Origin: Hyphomicrobiaceae bacterium
GTDB taxonomy: Bacteria; Pseudomonadota; Alphaproteobacteria; Rhizobiales; Hyphomicrobiaceae
Direction of reading: 5' to 3'
Assembly (NCBI GenBank): GCA_013214245.1
Contig: JABSQE010000070.1
Span: 1-8,050 of the forward strand
DNA: 8,050 nt
Numbering within the stretch: position 1 is the first letter of the stretch; every line of letters begins with the position of its first letter. The notes below the pieces were generated by a model. It worked only from the letters and a program-made list of their open reading frames with translations, made no database searches and had not been told where the DNA came from. Shown here piece by piece: positions 1 to 7,304 of the stretch. Made by a program: the position numbers and the translations under genes.

Positions 1-1249
1 GTAACTCACTTTTAGTATCTAAATTTTGAAGGTGTATATCAAAGCCAATCGATGTATCGCTTCCTTTACACTCAAGTCGTTATTTAAATCTCATTCCAAG
101 CAACACGTGAATTGAGCTCCACTATTTAGCTATGCATCTAAATAGTTTTTAAAAGGTTTGCCATATTATTTCAACTGATTTTCAGATTTTCAGCTGCTTC
201 TTTAGTCAGAAGCCAGAAGAATTTAGTTTATTGTTTGTTTCGAAAGGTAAGCAGAGATACTAACAATTAGAGGCTAGAATGTATGTATGTGTTTATAGTT
301 TTTGTACAGTTCGAATGTTTTCAATAGTCATTTTATTTTTATAAGATCATTTAAATTTGTAGTAAGAGTAATTAGAAATTAGGCTTAGTAAGTCTAAATT
401 ATTTGAATAATTTTATCCCTGACTTTTCAGGTAACTTATCTAGGTCTTTTTGTTAAGGGAAAGCAAAATTTAGTTATTCGATGCTAAAAAAAGTTTTAGT
501 TTATTATCCCAATATGATTATGCTAAATTAGTCTACAGCACGACACGTAAATAAGTGCTAATTAGAAGATGGATATATTACAGAGTTACTTTATACATTT
601 AAAAGTTATGTATATATAGAAATATGAGTAATACTATAGTATTTTGTTGATACAACTCTAATTTTAAAAACTAATTAAATAATCTAACTAATTTAGATAA
701 GTCATCACTTAACTTAGTAAGAATTTTGGAGAGGATATTGTTAAAAGTAAAAAATATAAAGCGCTTTTTAAAACTGCTTTAAAATTATGAGGTTAACAGT
801 TAGATGTTATCATTATGGAATAAAGAATTGGTTAGTAGTGTTTGAAAGCGGCTATACGAGAGAAATGTATAGATTTAAGTCGTATTATCCAACTTTTTTT
901 AAACTCATATCTGAACAATGTTCTGATTTCAGCCACTAAACTACGATCTTTGTAGTTAAGGAATTTGAAAAACTTGTGCAAAGTTTATTAAAGTAATTAA
1001 CTATTGAGCTTTTCTAATAAAGCATGTCCGTAAACAGTAATGAGTATCCAAGAAAAATGTAATCAGCTCATCTAAAGAGTCGTTTAGCACTAACTTGGGT
1101 AGTTCGCAAGTTTAAATCAGAAACGGCAAACTTACCCAAGTAAGTGTTTTTATCATAATAAAAGATTGCGATCACTAGCTAAAGCAGATCAGCTGCAAAC
1201 GAAGTTAAGGTGATTGGTAAATCCTCAAGGATAAGTACTATTTATCAGT
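1..1249. other. AT-rich gene-free region downstream of the rnf operon
   Basis: No open reading frame of useful length, tRNA or rRNA was recognised on either strand, and stop codons are frequent in all frames. Base composition is clearly more AT-rich than the operon. The only structure I can support is the plus-direction hairpin at 1088-1151. There is no sign of nth, which follows rsxE in enterobacteria. The region could be decayed coding sequence, an intergenic spacer of a reduced genome, or host a small RNA. The sequence alone does not decide. Confidence 0.6.
1088..1151 (+). terminator. Terminator-like hairpin with U-tract, plus direction
   Basis: Arms at 1088-1101 (CACTAACTTGGGTA) and 1133-1146 (TACCCAAGTAAGTG) pair at 13 of 14 positions, and TTTTT follows immediately on the plus strand. 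The 31-nt loop can partly pair within itself (AAGTTT at 1108-1113 with AAACTT at 1128-1133). The minus strand has no T-run after the stem, so this is not an ordinary terminator for the rnf operon, which ends about 100 nt away and runs the other way. The large loop lowers confidence. Confidence 0.45.
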
Positions 1250-1507
1250 TTAATTTTGCGATTCTAGTAGCTCAGGATCAGCAGTAATTGGTCTGTAAAT
1301 TTCAATTCTACTACCCTCAGCAACAACTTTGTCAAGTTTCGTAATCTGTCCAAAAATTCCGACTTTGTTAATATCTAGATCTATTTCTGGAAACTGTTTT
1401 AAAATCCCAGAGTGTTTGATCACGTCTAGCACTGTGCTGCCATCTGGTACCTCTAATTTCATCCAAACCTGTCCTGCTGGTTTAGCGAAAGCAATCCCTA
1501 CATTCAT
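1250..1507 (-). CDS. rnfH: RnfH family ubiquitin-like (beta-grasp) protein
   Basis: Small soluble protein of the RnfH/UPF0125 family, which adopts a ubiquitin-like beta-grasp fold. Its biochemical role is not established. 85 residues. Signatures are VPDGSTVLDVIKHSGIL (about 20-36), FPEIDLDINKVGIFGQ (39-54), and the closing RIEIYRPITADPEL (67-80), all typical. The ATG lies 2 nt after the rnfE stop, and AAGGA sits within the end of rnfE. It is the last gene of the operon, as in Rhodobacter-type rnfABCDGEH order. Enterobacteria place nth after rsxE and keep rnfH elsewhere. No convincing minus-strand terminator follows it. Confidence 0.93.
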   Translation of the reverse strand: MNVGIAFAKPAGQVWMKLEVPDGSTVLDVIKHSGILKQFPEIDLDINKVGIFGQITKLDKVVAEGSRIEIYRPITADPELLESQN

Positions 1508-1509
1508 TA

Positions 1510-2235
1510 TTAATCTTCCTTTGCACGATCAGCTTTATGAGTGTTGAGCGTAAATGCATATTCTGTATGTTGATGGCTATCATCAACTAGTTGAGGCTTG
1601 ACTGCCTTACCATCTATAAGAGCTTTTAATGCAAGCAGTAATCCAAGTACAATGAAACCGCCGGGTGGAAGTAAAAGTATCAAAAAACCACCGTAGTCCG
1701 GTATAACCGTTAATTCTAAGAATGATAAACTTTCACCCAAAAGTAATGGTGCATTAGCAAAAAGTGTACCTGCTCCAAGTATTTCGCGCACTGCCCCGAG
1801 CAAAACCAAAGCAACTGTAAGACCTATTCCCATCATCAAACCATCAAAAGTCGCTTTGAGCGGCGATTTGCGTGAGGCAAAAGATTCTGCACGTCCCAAA
1901 ATGGCGCAGTTCGTAACTATCAGCGGGATAAAGAGGCCTAGGACTTTATGGAGATCATGGAGATATGCATTCATGGTCATATCGACAATGGTCACAATGG
2001 TAGCGATAATAAGTACGAAAGCGGGAATGCGAATCTCAGGAGTGATCACATTTCTGAGAAGAGAGACAGAGAGACCGGCCATTATAAGCACGGCGGTGGA
2101 AGCAAGCCCCATTCCAAGACCGTTAGTTGCCGTACCAGTAACAGCAAGAAGCGGGCACAATGCTAATAATTGGGAAAAAACTATATTATTGGTCCAAAGT
2201 CCGTTCTGGGCAATTGCTTGATACTCTTTATTCAT
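1510..2235 (-). CDS. rnfE: Rnf complex membrane subunit RnfE (RsxE)
   Basis: Integral membrane paralogue of RnfA, packed against it in inverted orientation to form the Rnf core. 241 residues from the chosen start, about six hydrophobic segments. LLALCPLLAVTGTATNGLG (Cys27) and IPLIVTNCAILGRAES (Cys110) are the conserved half-motifs supplying the ligands for the shared 2Fe-2S centre. The ATG at 2235 overlaps the rnfG stop as TGATG and has GGAG 8 nt upstream. The product then starts MNKEYQAIAQNGLW, in line with RsxE relatives. An in-frame TTG at 2253 would add only six residues and is less likely. The C-terminal tail after the last hydrophobic segment is polar and charged. rnfH starts 2 nt downstream. 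Confidence 0.96.
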   Translation of the reverse strand: MNKEYQAIAQNGLWTNNIVFSQLLALCPLLAVTGTATNGLGMGLASTAVLIMAGLSVSLLRNVITPEIRIPAFVLIIATIVTIVDMTMNAYLHDLHKVLGLFIPLIVTNCAILGRAESFASRKSPLKATFDGLMMGIGLTVALVLLGAVREILGAGTLFANAPLLLGESLSFLELTVIPDYGGFLILLLPPGGFIVLGLLLALKALIDGKAVKPQLVDDSHQHTEYAFTLNTHKADRAKED

Positions 2236-3341
2236 CAGGAAGACTCCGGGCAAGATTTTTTTGTGATGTCTAGAAATTGATCGCGATTTCTTTGAAATAG
2301 TTCAAGACCACGGCGAACCGCTACAACAACGGCACGAGGTGTGATCGTTGCGCCTGAGAATTGATCAAAATGACCGCCATCTTTTTTCACCTTCCATTTT
2401 GAAGCAATTGGATTGCCTAACGAAAGACCATTAAAACCAAGGATCCAATCAGACTTTTTTTGTTCGATTTTGTCACCAAGTCCGGGAGTTTCTGTATGAG
2501 CAAGTACGCGAACGCCTAAAAGATTACCTCCAGTATCAATACCAAGTAAAACTTTAATGCTACCTGAGTAACCTTGGCTAACCATTTCGAGAGCAATGGC
2601 TGCAACATCATCATTCATACGCGCGCGGTAAAATGAAACCTGACCTTCTTCTGTATCTTGTAATTCTGCTATATCATCTGCTAGATTGTTATTGTGTTTA
2701 GCCGCAGGCACTACCTGTGACAGCGAATAACGAAGATCTTCAGCAGCACGTTCTGCAATTGCATTTCGTGTGCTAAGGTCGGCGGTGGCTAGAAAGAATG
2801 CAGAGGCCATCGCAAACACACCGAGAAGCATGCCTTGCATTTCTGGCTTGCCGTCATAATGTTGCAAAATTGCGGCAAAGGTCTGCGAAGCTTTGTGAAG
2901 TTTTTTATCGACTTTTATGACCATAACCCGCGATATACGTAGGTTACGTTTTAGTATTGGCTTCAAATAGATTACGGTTGATCGTACACGCCCAGTAACA
3001 ATTTTAATGTATGGATTTAGTCGCGTTAGCGGAGTGGTCGGACTCCCCATAGCCAAAGCAACCCATTTATCAATGCGCTTAACAACTATACAAAGTAAAT
3101 GAAAGCTACGGCCCAAAGATGCTTTTAGGTAAGCATTAAACATCTGGACGTGCGGCTGCAACTTTGTCAATGGCGTAGTAGAGCTGCCAATAGCCAAACC
3201 CAGTTTCCTATCAGTCTTTCTGATATTTAAGCGTACCAGCCGTAAATACCTATCAAGAGCTTGCTTAATTAGCACGCCAACTGATCGAACATTATAACAC
3301 ATTCGCATCAACGGTGTATTTGGTCCTACCGCAACACTCAT
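2235..3341 (-). CDS. rnfG: Rnf complex flavoprotein RnfG (RsxG) with a ~165-residue basic repeat-containing N-terminal extension
   Basis: RnfG is normally a ~210-residue protein with one N-terminal membrane helix and a periplasmic domain carrying covalent FMN. Here the canonical part is residues about 168-368: membrane helix about 170-187 (GMLLGVFAMASAFFLAT), the ETPGLGDKI signature (284-292), and the flavinylation motif DQFSGAT (326-332), with Thr332 the expected acceptor. The family domain is intact. Before it lies an added segment, residues 1-165, with 30 Lys/Arg, 5 Asp and no Glu. It is built of three diverged repeats beginning at Ala4, Ala50 and Ala97. RnfG topology would place this segment in the cytoplasm. 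The upstream start is favoured: GGGAGG 6 nt before the ATG, a TAATG overlap with the rnfD stop, and no obvious ribosome site at the internal Met168. I do not recognise the repeat. Confidence 0.94.
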   Translation of the reverse strand: MSVAVGPNTPLMRMCYNVRSVGVLIKQALDRYLRLVRLNIRKTDRKLGLAIGSSTTPLTKLQPHVQMFNAYLKASLGRSFHLLCIVVKRIDKWVALAMGSPTTPLTRLNPYIKIVTGRVRSTVIYLKPILKRNLRISRVMVIKVDKKLHKASQTFAAILQHYDGKPEMQGMLLGVFAMASAFFLATADLSTRNAIAERAAEDLRYSLSQVVPAAKHNNNLADDIAELQDTEEGQVSFYRARMNDDVAAIALEMVSQGYSGSIKVLLGIDTGGNLLGVRVLAHTETPGLGDKIEQKKSDWILGFNGLSLGNPIASKWKVKKDGGHFDQFSGATITPRAVVVAVRRGLELFQRNRDQFLDITKKSCPESS

Positions 3342-4420
3342 TATTTACCTCCCGTGTTAGTAAGTAGAGGCTTTCCGGAACGATTTCGTCCAAACACACG
3401 GGGCCTAATGAAATGATCTATTAGCGGTGTGCAAGCATTCATAAAGAGGATAGCAAATCCTACTCCCTCTGGAAAAGCGGCCCAAGTTCTGATAACGAAA
3501 GTTAATAACGCTATTCCTACTCCATACACCAGTTGAGCGGTAGGAGCAGTTGGGGAGGTGACATAATCAGTTGCAATAAAGAAGGCACAAAATATTAAAG
3601 ACCCAGATGTCAGGTGGAAAACAGCATCAGGGTAACGGTTTGGGTCTAATATATTGCAAATACTTGCTAACACGATTGTTGTGACGATGAGAGATACAGG
3701 AATATGCCAAGTTATTGTTCGAGTGATGAGCAACATTACACCACCAATTAATATTAATAAGGCACTAGTTTCGCCAATGCACCCGGGCACCTGACCTAAG
3801 GTTAGATTTAGGTACGAAAAAGTTTCAGGCAGTATAGATTCCAAAGTCCGAGATCGGCCAAGTTCTGCACTGACATAGTCAAGTACCGAAGCTTGACTAA
3901 TTGCATCGAATTTAGCATCACCAAAAAAAGTAATGGTAAAGCCTTCTATGATGCCCGGAGCACCGTCTGACAACAATGGTGCAGGCATTATCCAAGTGGT
4001 CATGTGCAGTGGGAAAGAGATTAACAGCATAATGCGTGCGACCATCGCCGGATTAAATGGATTTTGCCCAAGACCACCGTAGAGGTGTTTGCCAATGATG
4101 ATAGCAATACCGCTTCCCAAAACACCAATCCACCATGGAGCCCAAGGTGGCAATGTCATTGCAACAAGCCAGCCAGTGAGCAAAGCAGAACCATCAAAGA
4201 GATACCTGGTGATGGATTTTTGAGCTATTGCTAAACATATGGCCTCAAAGAAAAGAGCTGAAACTATTGTGACGAGAAAAAGGAAGATTGCTGGCCAGCC
4301 AAAAACATACAGACCAAATAAAGTTGTCGGCAGCAAAGCTAAGATAACAAGCATCATAACGTTCGAGATGCTTGTCATTGAATGCGCATGAGGGCCACAA
4401 ACAAGTGATTGGCTATTCAT
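3341..4420 (-). CDS. rnfD: Rnf complex membrane subunit RnfD (RsxD), with Ser in place of the flavin-linked Thr
   Basis: Polytopic inner-membrane subunit of Rnf, homologous to NqrB, which in other bacteria carries FMN covalently bound through a phosphoester to threonine. 359 residues, about nine or ten hydrophobic segments. Family signatures include DGSALLTGWL (76-85), PPWAPWW (91-97), KHLYGGLGQNPFNPAM (111-126), FFIATDYVTSPT (280-291) and a C-terminal LIDHFIRPRVFG (333-344). The flavin site reads D-A-I-S-Q-A-S at 172-178, whereas E. coli RsxD, recalled from memory, has D-G-I-S-Q-A-T. Ser178 (TCG codon) therefore replaces the acceptor Thr. The ATG sits 1 nt after the rnfC stop, with GGAGG 12 nt upstream. 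The TAA stop overlaps the rnfG start by one base. Confidence 0.96.
   Translation of the reverse strand: MNSQSLVCGPHAHSMTSISNVMMLVILALLPTTLFGLYVFGWPAIFLFLVTIVSALFFEAICLAIAQKSITRYLFDGSALLTGWLVAMTLPPWAPWWIGVLGSGIAIIIGKHLYGGLGQNPFNPAMVARIMLLISFPLHMTTWIMPAPLLSDGAPGIIEGFTITFFGDAKFDAISQASVLDYVSAELGRSRTLESILPETFSYLNLTLGQVPGCIGETSALLILIGGVMLLITRTITWHIPVSLIVTTIVLASICNILDPNRYPDAVFHLTSGSLIFCAFFIATDYVTSPTAPTAQLVYGVGIALLTFVIRTWAAFPEGVGFAILFMNACTPLIDHFIRPRVFGRNRSGKPLLTNTGGK
3348..3353 (-). promoter_or_regulatory. Strong Shine-Dalgarno site that fixes the long rnfG start
   Basis: On the minus strand GGGAGG lies 6 nt upstream of the rnfG ATG, inside the last codons of rnfD, whose TAA overlaps that ATG by one base. 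This is near-ideal for initiation and translational coupling. It is the main argument that the N-terminal extension of RnfG is translated. The internal Met168 (around 2840) is preceded only by a weak purine-rich stretch. Confidence 0.8.
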
Positions 4421-4421
4421 A

Positions 4422-6026
4422 CTACTGCGCAGCCTCCGTGATTAAGGGTTCTACAGATGCCTCTAGAGGCTCTGCCGACTTGTTGGGGGCTGCGATTAAA
4501 GGAGAAGATGAACTTGGTGGCGCTATTTCTTTTTCAGGTGTATGTTTTTTTAACTTAGCAGCTTTTTCAGCTTTACGCCGAGCCATAGCTTCTCGTTTAG
4601 CAGCTGCGATGCGTTCCATGCGATCGTTACGCTGTTTGGCAAGACGCTTCGTTTCTTCCTGGCGCTGCTTAGTTCGCTGTTGCACAATTAACTTACCTTT
4701 AGCGTAATTAAATGACTGAACTAGAGGAATATTCGAGGGGCATGCATATGAACACGCTCCACAAGATACGCAGTCGAGAAGTCCGATATCAACGGCTGAA
4801 TCGAGCTCTTCGTTACGGATACGAGCGTTCATATCTAATGGCGTCAAACCAGATGGGCACGCGTTGACGCAGTTGCCACATCGAATGCAAGGCATTATTT
4901 CATCGCGGCGTGTCTCATTGTGACTGAGAGCTAATATGCCGTTACTGCCCTTGACCACAGGTGAGCGCGTGTTAGCGATGGGCTGTCCCATCATTGGCCC
5001 GCCTAAAAGCAATCGGCTGGGAGTGCCAACAAGCCCGCCGCAGTGAGTAATAATATCGACAATTGGTGTGCCAATTAGAACCTCGACGTTGGCGGGTCGT
5101 TTTACGGCTCGCCCGGACACTGTTAAGATGCGCGAGATTAAAGGATGCCCGAAACGGGCAGCCTTATGGATAGCATAAGCCGTTGCTCCATTATGGACAA
5201 TAATACCGATGTCTGCGGTCAGCCCTCGCGCCGGTGTTTCTTGACCAGTTAGCACTTGAACTAGATGTTTTTCAGAACCCATAGGATAACGAGTAGGGAT
5301 AGCAACAATTTGAACATTAGCCAGGACCCCTTCAACGGCTTTACTCATGGCAGCTATAGCGTCGGGTTTATTTTCCTCTATGCCAATTATGATTTTGTTA
5401 ATATCTAAAGCACGAGCCATGAAAGCGATGCCGTCAGCAACATCAGCACTACGTTCGCGCAGAAGACGATCATCACATGTCAAATAGGGTTCACATTCGG
5501 CTGCATTAATTATTAACGTTTCGAGTTTGAAGCGGTTTCTCAAATTAAGCTTCACCGAAGATGGGAAGGTAGCGCCTCCCATACCAACGATACCAGCGGA
5601 TGCAACACGCTTAGCAATTTCTTCAGGCGTTGATTTTTCTAGATCTAGAGGAGAAGGCAAGTCAGTCCATCGCTCCTCGCGGTCTGGCCTTAATGTAATC
5701 GTGGGAACGGGAAGGCCTGAAGGATGCGGAGCAACAAAGCGGCTTATGGCAACAATAAGACCAGAAGTTGGAGCATGAATTGATGCCGAGACACTTCCTT
5801 GTCCAACGGCTAACAGCTGTCCTTTGTCAACGATATCACCTTTAGCAACAACTGGCTCAGCTAGAGCACCGATATGCTGCTGCAGTGGTATGCGTAACAA
5901 ATTTGGTAGTGGCATTTGCTCAATGGCAGATTCGCTTGAGAGTATTTTTTGGTCGTTGGGATGAACTCCGCCGCGAATTGAAAGTAGCTTTCTGGCAGCT
6001 CGGAAATTTGGAAATGCAAAGCTCAT
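4422..6026 (-). CDS. rnfC: Rnf complex NADH/FMN and 4Fe-4S subunit RnfC (RsxC)
   Basis: Peripheral cytoplasmic subunit that binds NAD(H) and FMN and relays electrons within Rnf; related to NuoF of complex I. 534 residues. The N-terminal RnfC barrel-sandwich region starts with GGVHP (19-23). A glycine-rich nucleotide-binding loop, GIVGMGGATFPSSVK (145-159), and the family signature INAAECEPYLTCDDR (about 173-187) follow. A C-terminal di-cluster domain has Cys380/383/386/390 and Cys419/422/425/429, giving two 4Fe-4S clusters. Residues about 443-500 form a Lys/Arg/Ala/Gln-rich, probably helical or coiled-coil tail, ending in a Ser/Pro/Ala-rich segment. This tail is far shorter than the alanine-rich repeats of the E. 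coli RsxC. The gene begins 2 nt after rnfB and ends 1 nt before rnfD. Confidence 0.97.
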   Translation of the reverse strand: MSFAFPNFRAARKLLSIRGGVHPNDQKILSSESAIEQMPLPNLLRIPLQQHIGALAEPVVAKGDIVDKGQLLAVGQGSVSASIHAPTSGLIVAISRFVAPHPSGLPVPTITLRPDREERWTDLPSPLDLEKSTPEEIAKRVASAGIVGMGGATFPSSVKLNLRNRFKLETLIINAAECEPYLTCDDRLLRERSADVADGIAFMARALDINKIIIGIEENKPDAIAAMSKAVEGVLANVQIVAIPTRYPMGSEKHLVQVLTGQETPARGLTADIGIIVHNGATAYAIHKAARFGHPLISRILTVSGRAVKRPANVEVLIGTPIVDIITHCGGLVGTPSRLLLGGPMMGQPIANTRSPVVKGSNGILALSHNETRRDEIMPCIRCGNCVNACPSGLTPLDMNARIRNEELDSAVDIGLLDCVSCGACSYACPSNIPLVQSFNYAKGKLIVQQRTKQRQEETKRLAKQRNDRMERIAAAKREAMARRKAEKAAKLKKHTPEKEIAPPSSSSPLIAAPNKSAEPLEASVEPLITEAAQ

Positions 6027-6028
6027 AA

Positions 6029-6586
6029 CTATACCGCCTGTTTTTGTGCTGGAATTAGGTTTGTGCTGTTAGGTTTTGGCCAATGCCAAGTCTGCAAATT
6101 ATCGGGCAGCGTGCGCAAGGTGATGGCATTAGTAGGGCATGTGTCCACACATATTTTACAGCCAGTGCAAGCATCATTAACGACTGTGTGCATTTGCTTT
6201 GATGCACCTACGATCGCATCAGTTGGACAACGTTTTAAGCACTTTGTGCAGCCAATGCACTGATCTTCAAATATGAAAGCTACTAGTGGGGCACTATCGG
6301 TAATACCGTTAACATCAGGCTCTATTTGGAGGCGTTCGGCCAACTCAGTTATAAGTTCACCACCTCCGGGCGGGCACAATGTTATCGGTGCTTCCCCAGC
6401 CGCAACGGCTTCAACAGCTGCGCGGCAGCCAGGAAAGCCGCACTGTCCACAGTTAGTGCCAGGCATGATTTCTTCTAATTCATCTATTATCGGGTTAGTT
6501 TCAACGTGAAAACGTTTTGAAGCAATGCCTAGAAGAGTTCCAAAACATATACCCATGACAAACATCGTCGAGATTGCTGCAATCAT
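6029..6586 (-). CDS. rnfB: Rnf complex Fe-S subunit RnfB (RsxB)
   Basis: Electron-entry/exit Fe-S subunit facing the cytoplasm, thought to exchange electrons with ferredoxin. 185 residues, the short gammaproteobacterial form. An N-terminal membrane anchor (about residues 2-22) is followed by the Fe-S domain motif TNCGQCGFPGC with Cys46, Cys49, Cys54 and a fourth ligand Cys71. Two ferredoxin-type CxxCxxCxxxCP motifs follow: Cys110/113/116/120 and Cys140/143/146/150. All twelve expected cysteines are present, so three 4Fe-4S clusters are predicted. The ATG is preceded by GAGGA at good spacing. The stop lies 2 nt before the rnfC start, so the two are probably translationally coupled. Nothing looks degraded. 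Confidence 0.97.
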   Translation of the reverse strand: MIAAISTMFVMGICFGTLLGIASKRFHVETNPIIDELEEIMPGTNCGQCGFPGCRAAVEAVAAGEAPITLCPPGGGELITELAERLQIEPDVNGITDSAPLVAFIFEDQCIGCTKCLKRCPTDAIVGASKQMHTVVNDACTGCKICVDTCPTNAITLRTLPDNLQTWHWPKPNSTNLIPAQKQAV

Positions 6587-6635
6587 TATGGTGGTCCTCT
6601 AGTTAAGCCTGCAATCCTGGGCTTTATAAAATGCG

Positions 6636-7217
6636 TTAGTTGCTGGTAAGTCCGGCAAATCCCATAAACGCCATAGAAAGGAGACCTGCAGTAACGAAAG
6701 CAATGGGCGCACCGGAAAACACCCTTGGAATTGCTGCTCTAGCCATCCGTTCTCGCATGCCTGCGAACATGACCATTACCAATGTAAACCCTAAAGCTGA
6801 ACCAAATCCGTACAATAAACTTTCAGAAAAGCTATGCTCTTCCTGTACGTTGAGTAGAGCGACGCCAAGGACTGCACAGTTGGTTGTGATCAGCGGCAAA
6901 TAAATTCCAAGCGCTTGATATAGCACAGGTGATACTTTACGTATCACGATTTCAGTGAATTGAACTACTGCTGCAATCACAAGAATAAAAGATAAAATCC
7001 TCAAATATTCCAAGCCGAGCGGCATCAACATAAATTTTTCTATAAACCAACTTGCTAGAGCCGCAAGCGTCAAAACAAATGTGGTGGCAAAACCCATTCC
7101 AAGCGCTGCATCAACCTTTCGGGAGACACCAATAAAGGGACATAGACCAAGAAACTTGACCAGCACTGCATTGTTAACTAGTGCTGTGCCGAGCAATATG
7201 AGAAAGTAATCCTGCAT
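6636..7217 (-). CDS. rnfA: Rnf electron transport complex subunit RnfA (RsxA)
   Basis: Integral inner-membrane subunit of the Rnf complex. It pairs with its paralogue RnfE to form the membrane core through which electrons pass between the cytoplasmic and periplasmic sides. The 193 residues match the usual family length, with about six hydrophobic segments. Two family hallmarks are visible: LGLCPFIGVS (Cys26) and LITTNCAVLG (Cys114). In Rnf/Nqr structures the equivalent cysteines of RnfA and RnfE jointly hold an intramembrane 2Fe-2S centre. The ATG start gives the canonical MQDYFLILL N-terminus and has AAGGA about 10 nt upstream. It is the first gene of the operon, with a promoter candidate about 60-90 nt upstream and rnfB following after a 49-nt gap. 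NqrE is the nearest alternative, but the adjacent RnfB and RnfC settle the call as Rnf. Confidence 0.97.
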   Translation of the reverse strand: MQDYFLILLGTALVNNAVLVKFLGLCPFIGVSRKVDAALGMGFATTFVLTLAALASWFIEKFMLMPLGLEYLRILSFILVIAAVVQFTEIVIRKVSPVLYQALGIYLPLITTNCAVLGVALLNVQEEHSFSESLLYGFGSALGFTLVMVMFAGMRERMARAAIPRVFSGAPIAFVTAGLLSMAFMGFAGLTSN

Positions 7218-7276
7218 GTTGTTCTCAGTTCCTTCTTACATATTCTAGCGCTGGATCCCAGCTATATTTTTGCAAG

Positions 7277-7304
7277 TTTATAGAAGTAAATTGGTGCACA
7301 TCAA
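7277..7304 (-). promoter_or_regulatory. Candidate sigma70 promoter of the rnf operon
   Basis: On the minus strand, TTGATG (7304-7299; 4 of 6 to TTGACA) and TATAAA (7282-7277; 5 of 6 to TATAAT) are separated by 16 nt. Transcription would start near 7270, giving a leader of about 50 nt to the rnfA ATG. The -35 element falls in the loop of the inverted repeat at 7285-7329, so a regulator bound there would affect it. In an AT-rich flank such matches arise by chance, so this is moderate evidence only. Confidence 0.4.

Noticed and set aside
418..431. Small hairpin CCTGA-CTTT-TCAGG
   Set aside because: The stem is only 5 bp, with no adjacent gene or T-run directly after it; expected by chance.
758..767. 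Palindrome AAAGCGCTTT
   Set aside because: Ten bases, isolated, in a low-complexity AT-rich stretch with no gene nearby.
1..1249. Possible tRNA, nth relic or CRISPR array in the downstream flank
   Set aside because: No T-loop or acceptor-stem pattern, no evenly spaced repeats, and no endonuclease III motif found in any frame by eye.
2236..2253. Longer RnfE starting at TTG 2253
   Set aside because: The ATG at 2235 has a GGAG site 8 nt upstream, forms a TGATG overlap with the rnfG stop, and gives the family-typical N-terminus.
2838..2840. Internal ATG (Met168) as the true rnfG start, which would remove the extension
   Set aside because: It lacks a good ribosome site and would leave a 500-nt gap of open reading frame in an otherwise gap-free operon. 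The upstream ATG has a near-ideal site. An additional short product cannot be excluded.
4372..4707. Plus-strand open frame of 111 codons, and similar plus-strand frames at 1329-1547, 1856-2221, 1948-2166, 5527-5778, 6063-6263, 6273-6509 and 6640-6903
   Set aside because: Each lies antisense within, or mostly within, a well-recognised rnf gene, has no family resemblance, and is explained as a shadow of minus-strand coding.
6605..6624. AAGCC...GGCTT dyad in the rnfA-rnfB gap
   Set aside because: The 5-bp stem with no T-run is too weak to call an attenuator or processing site.
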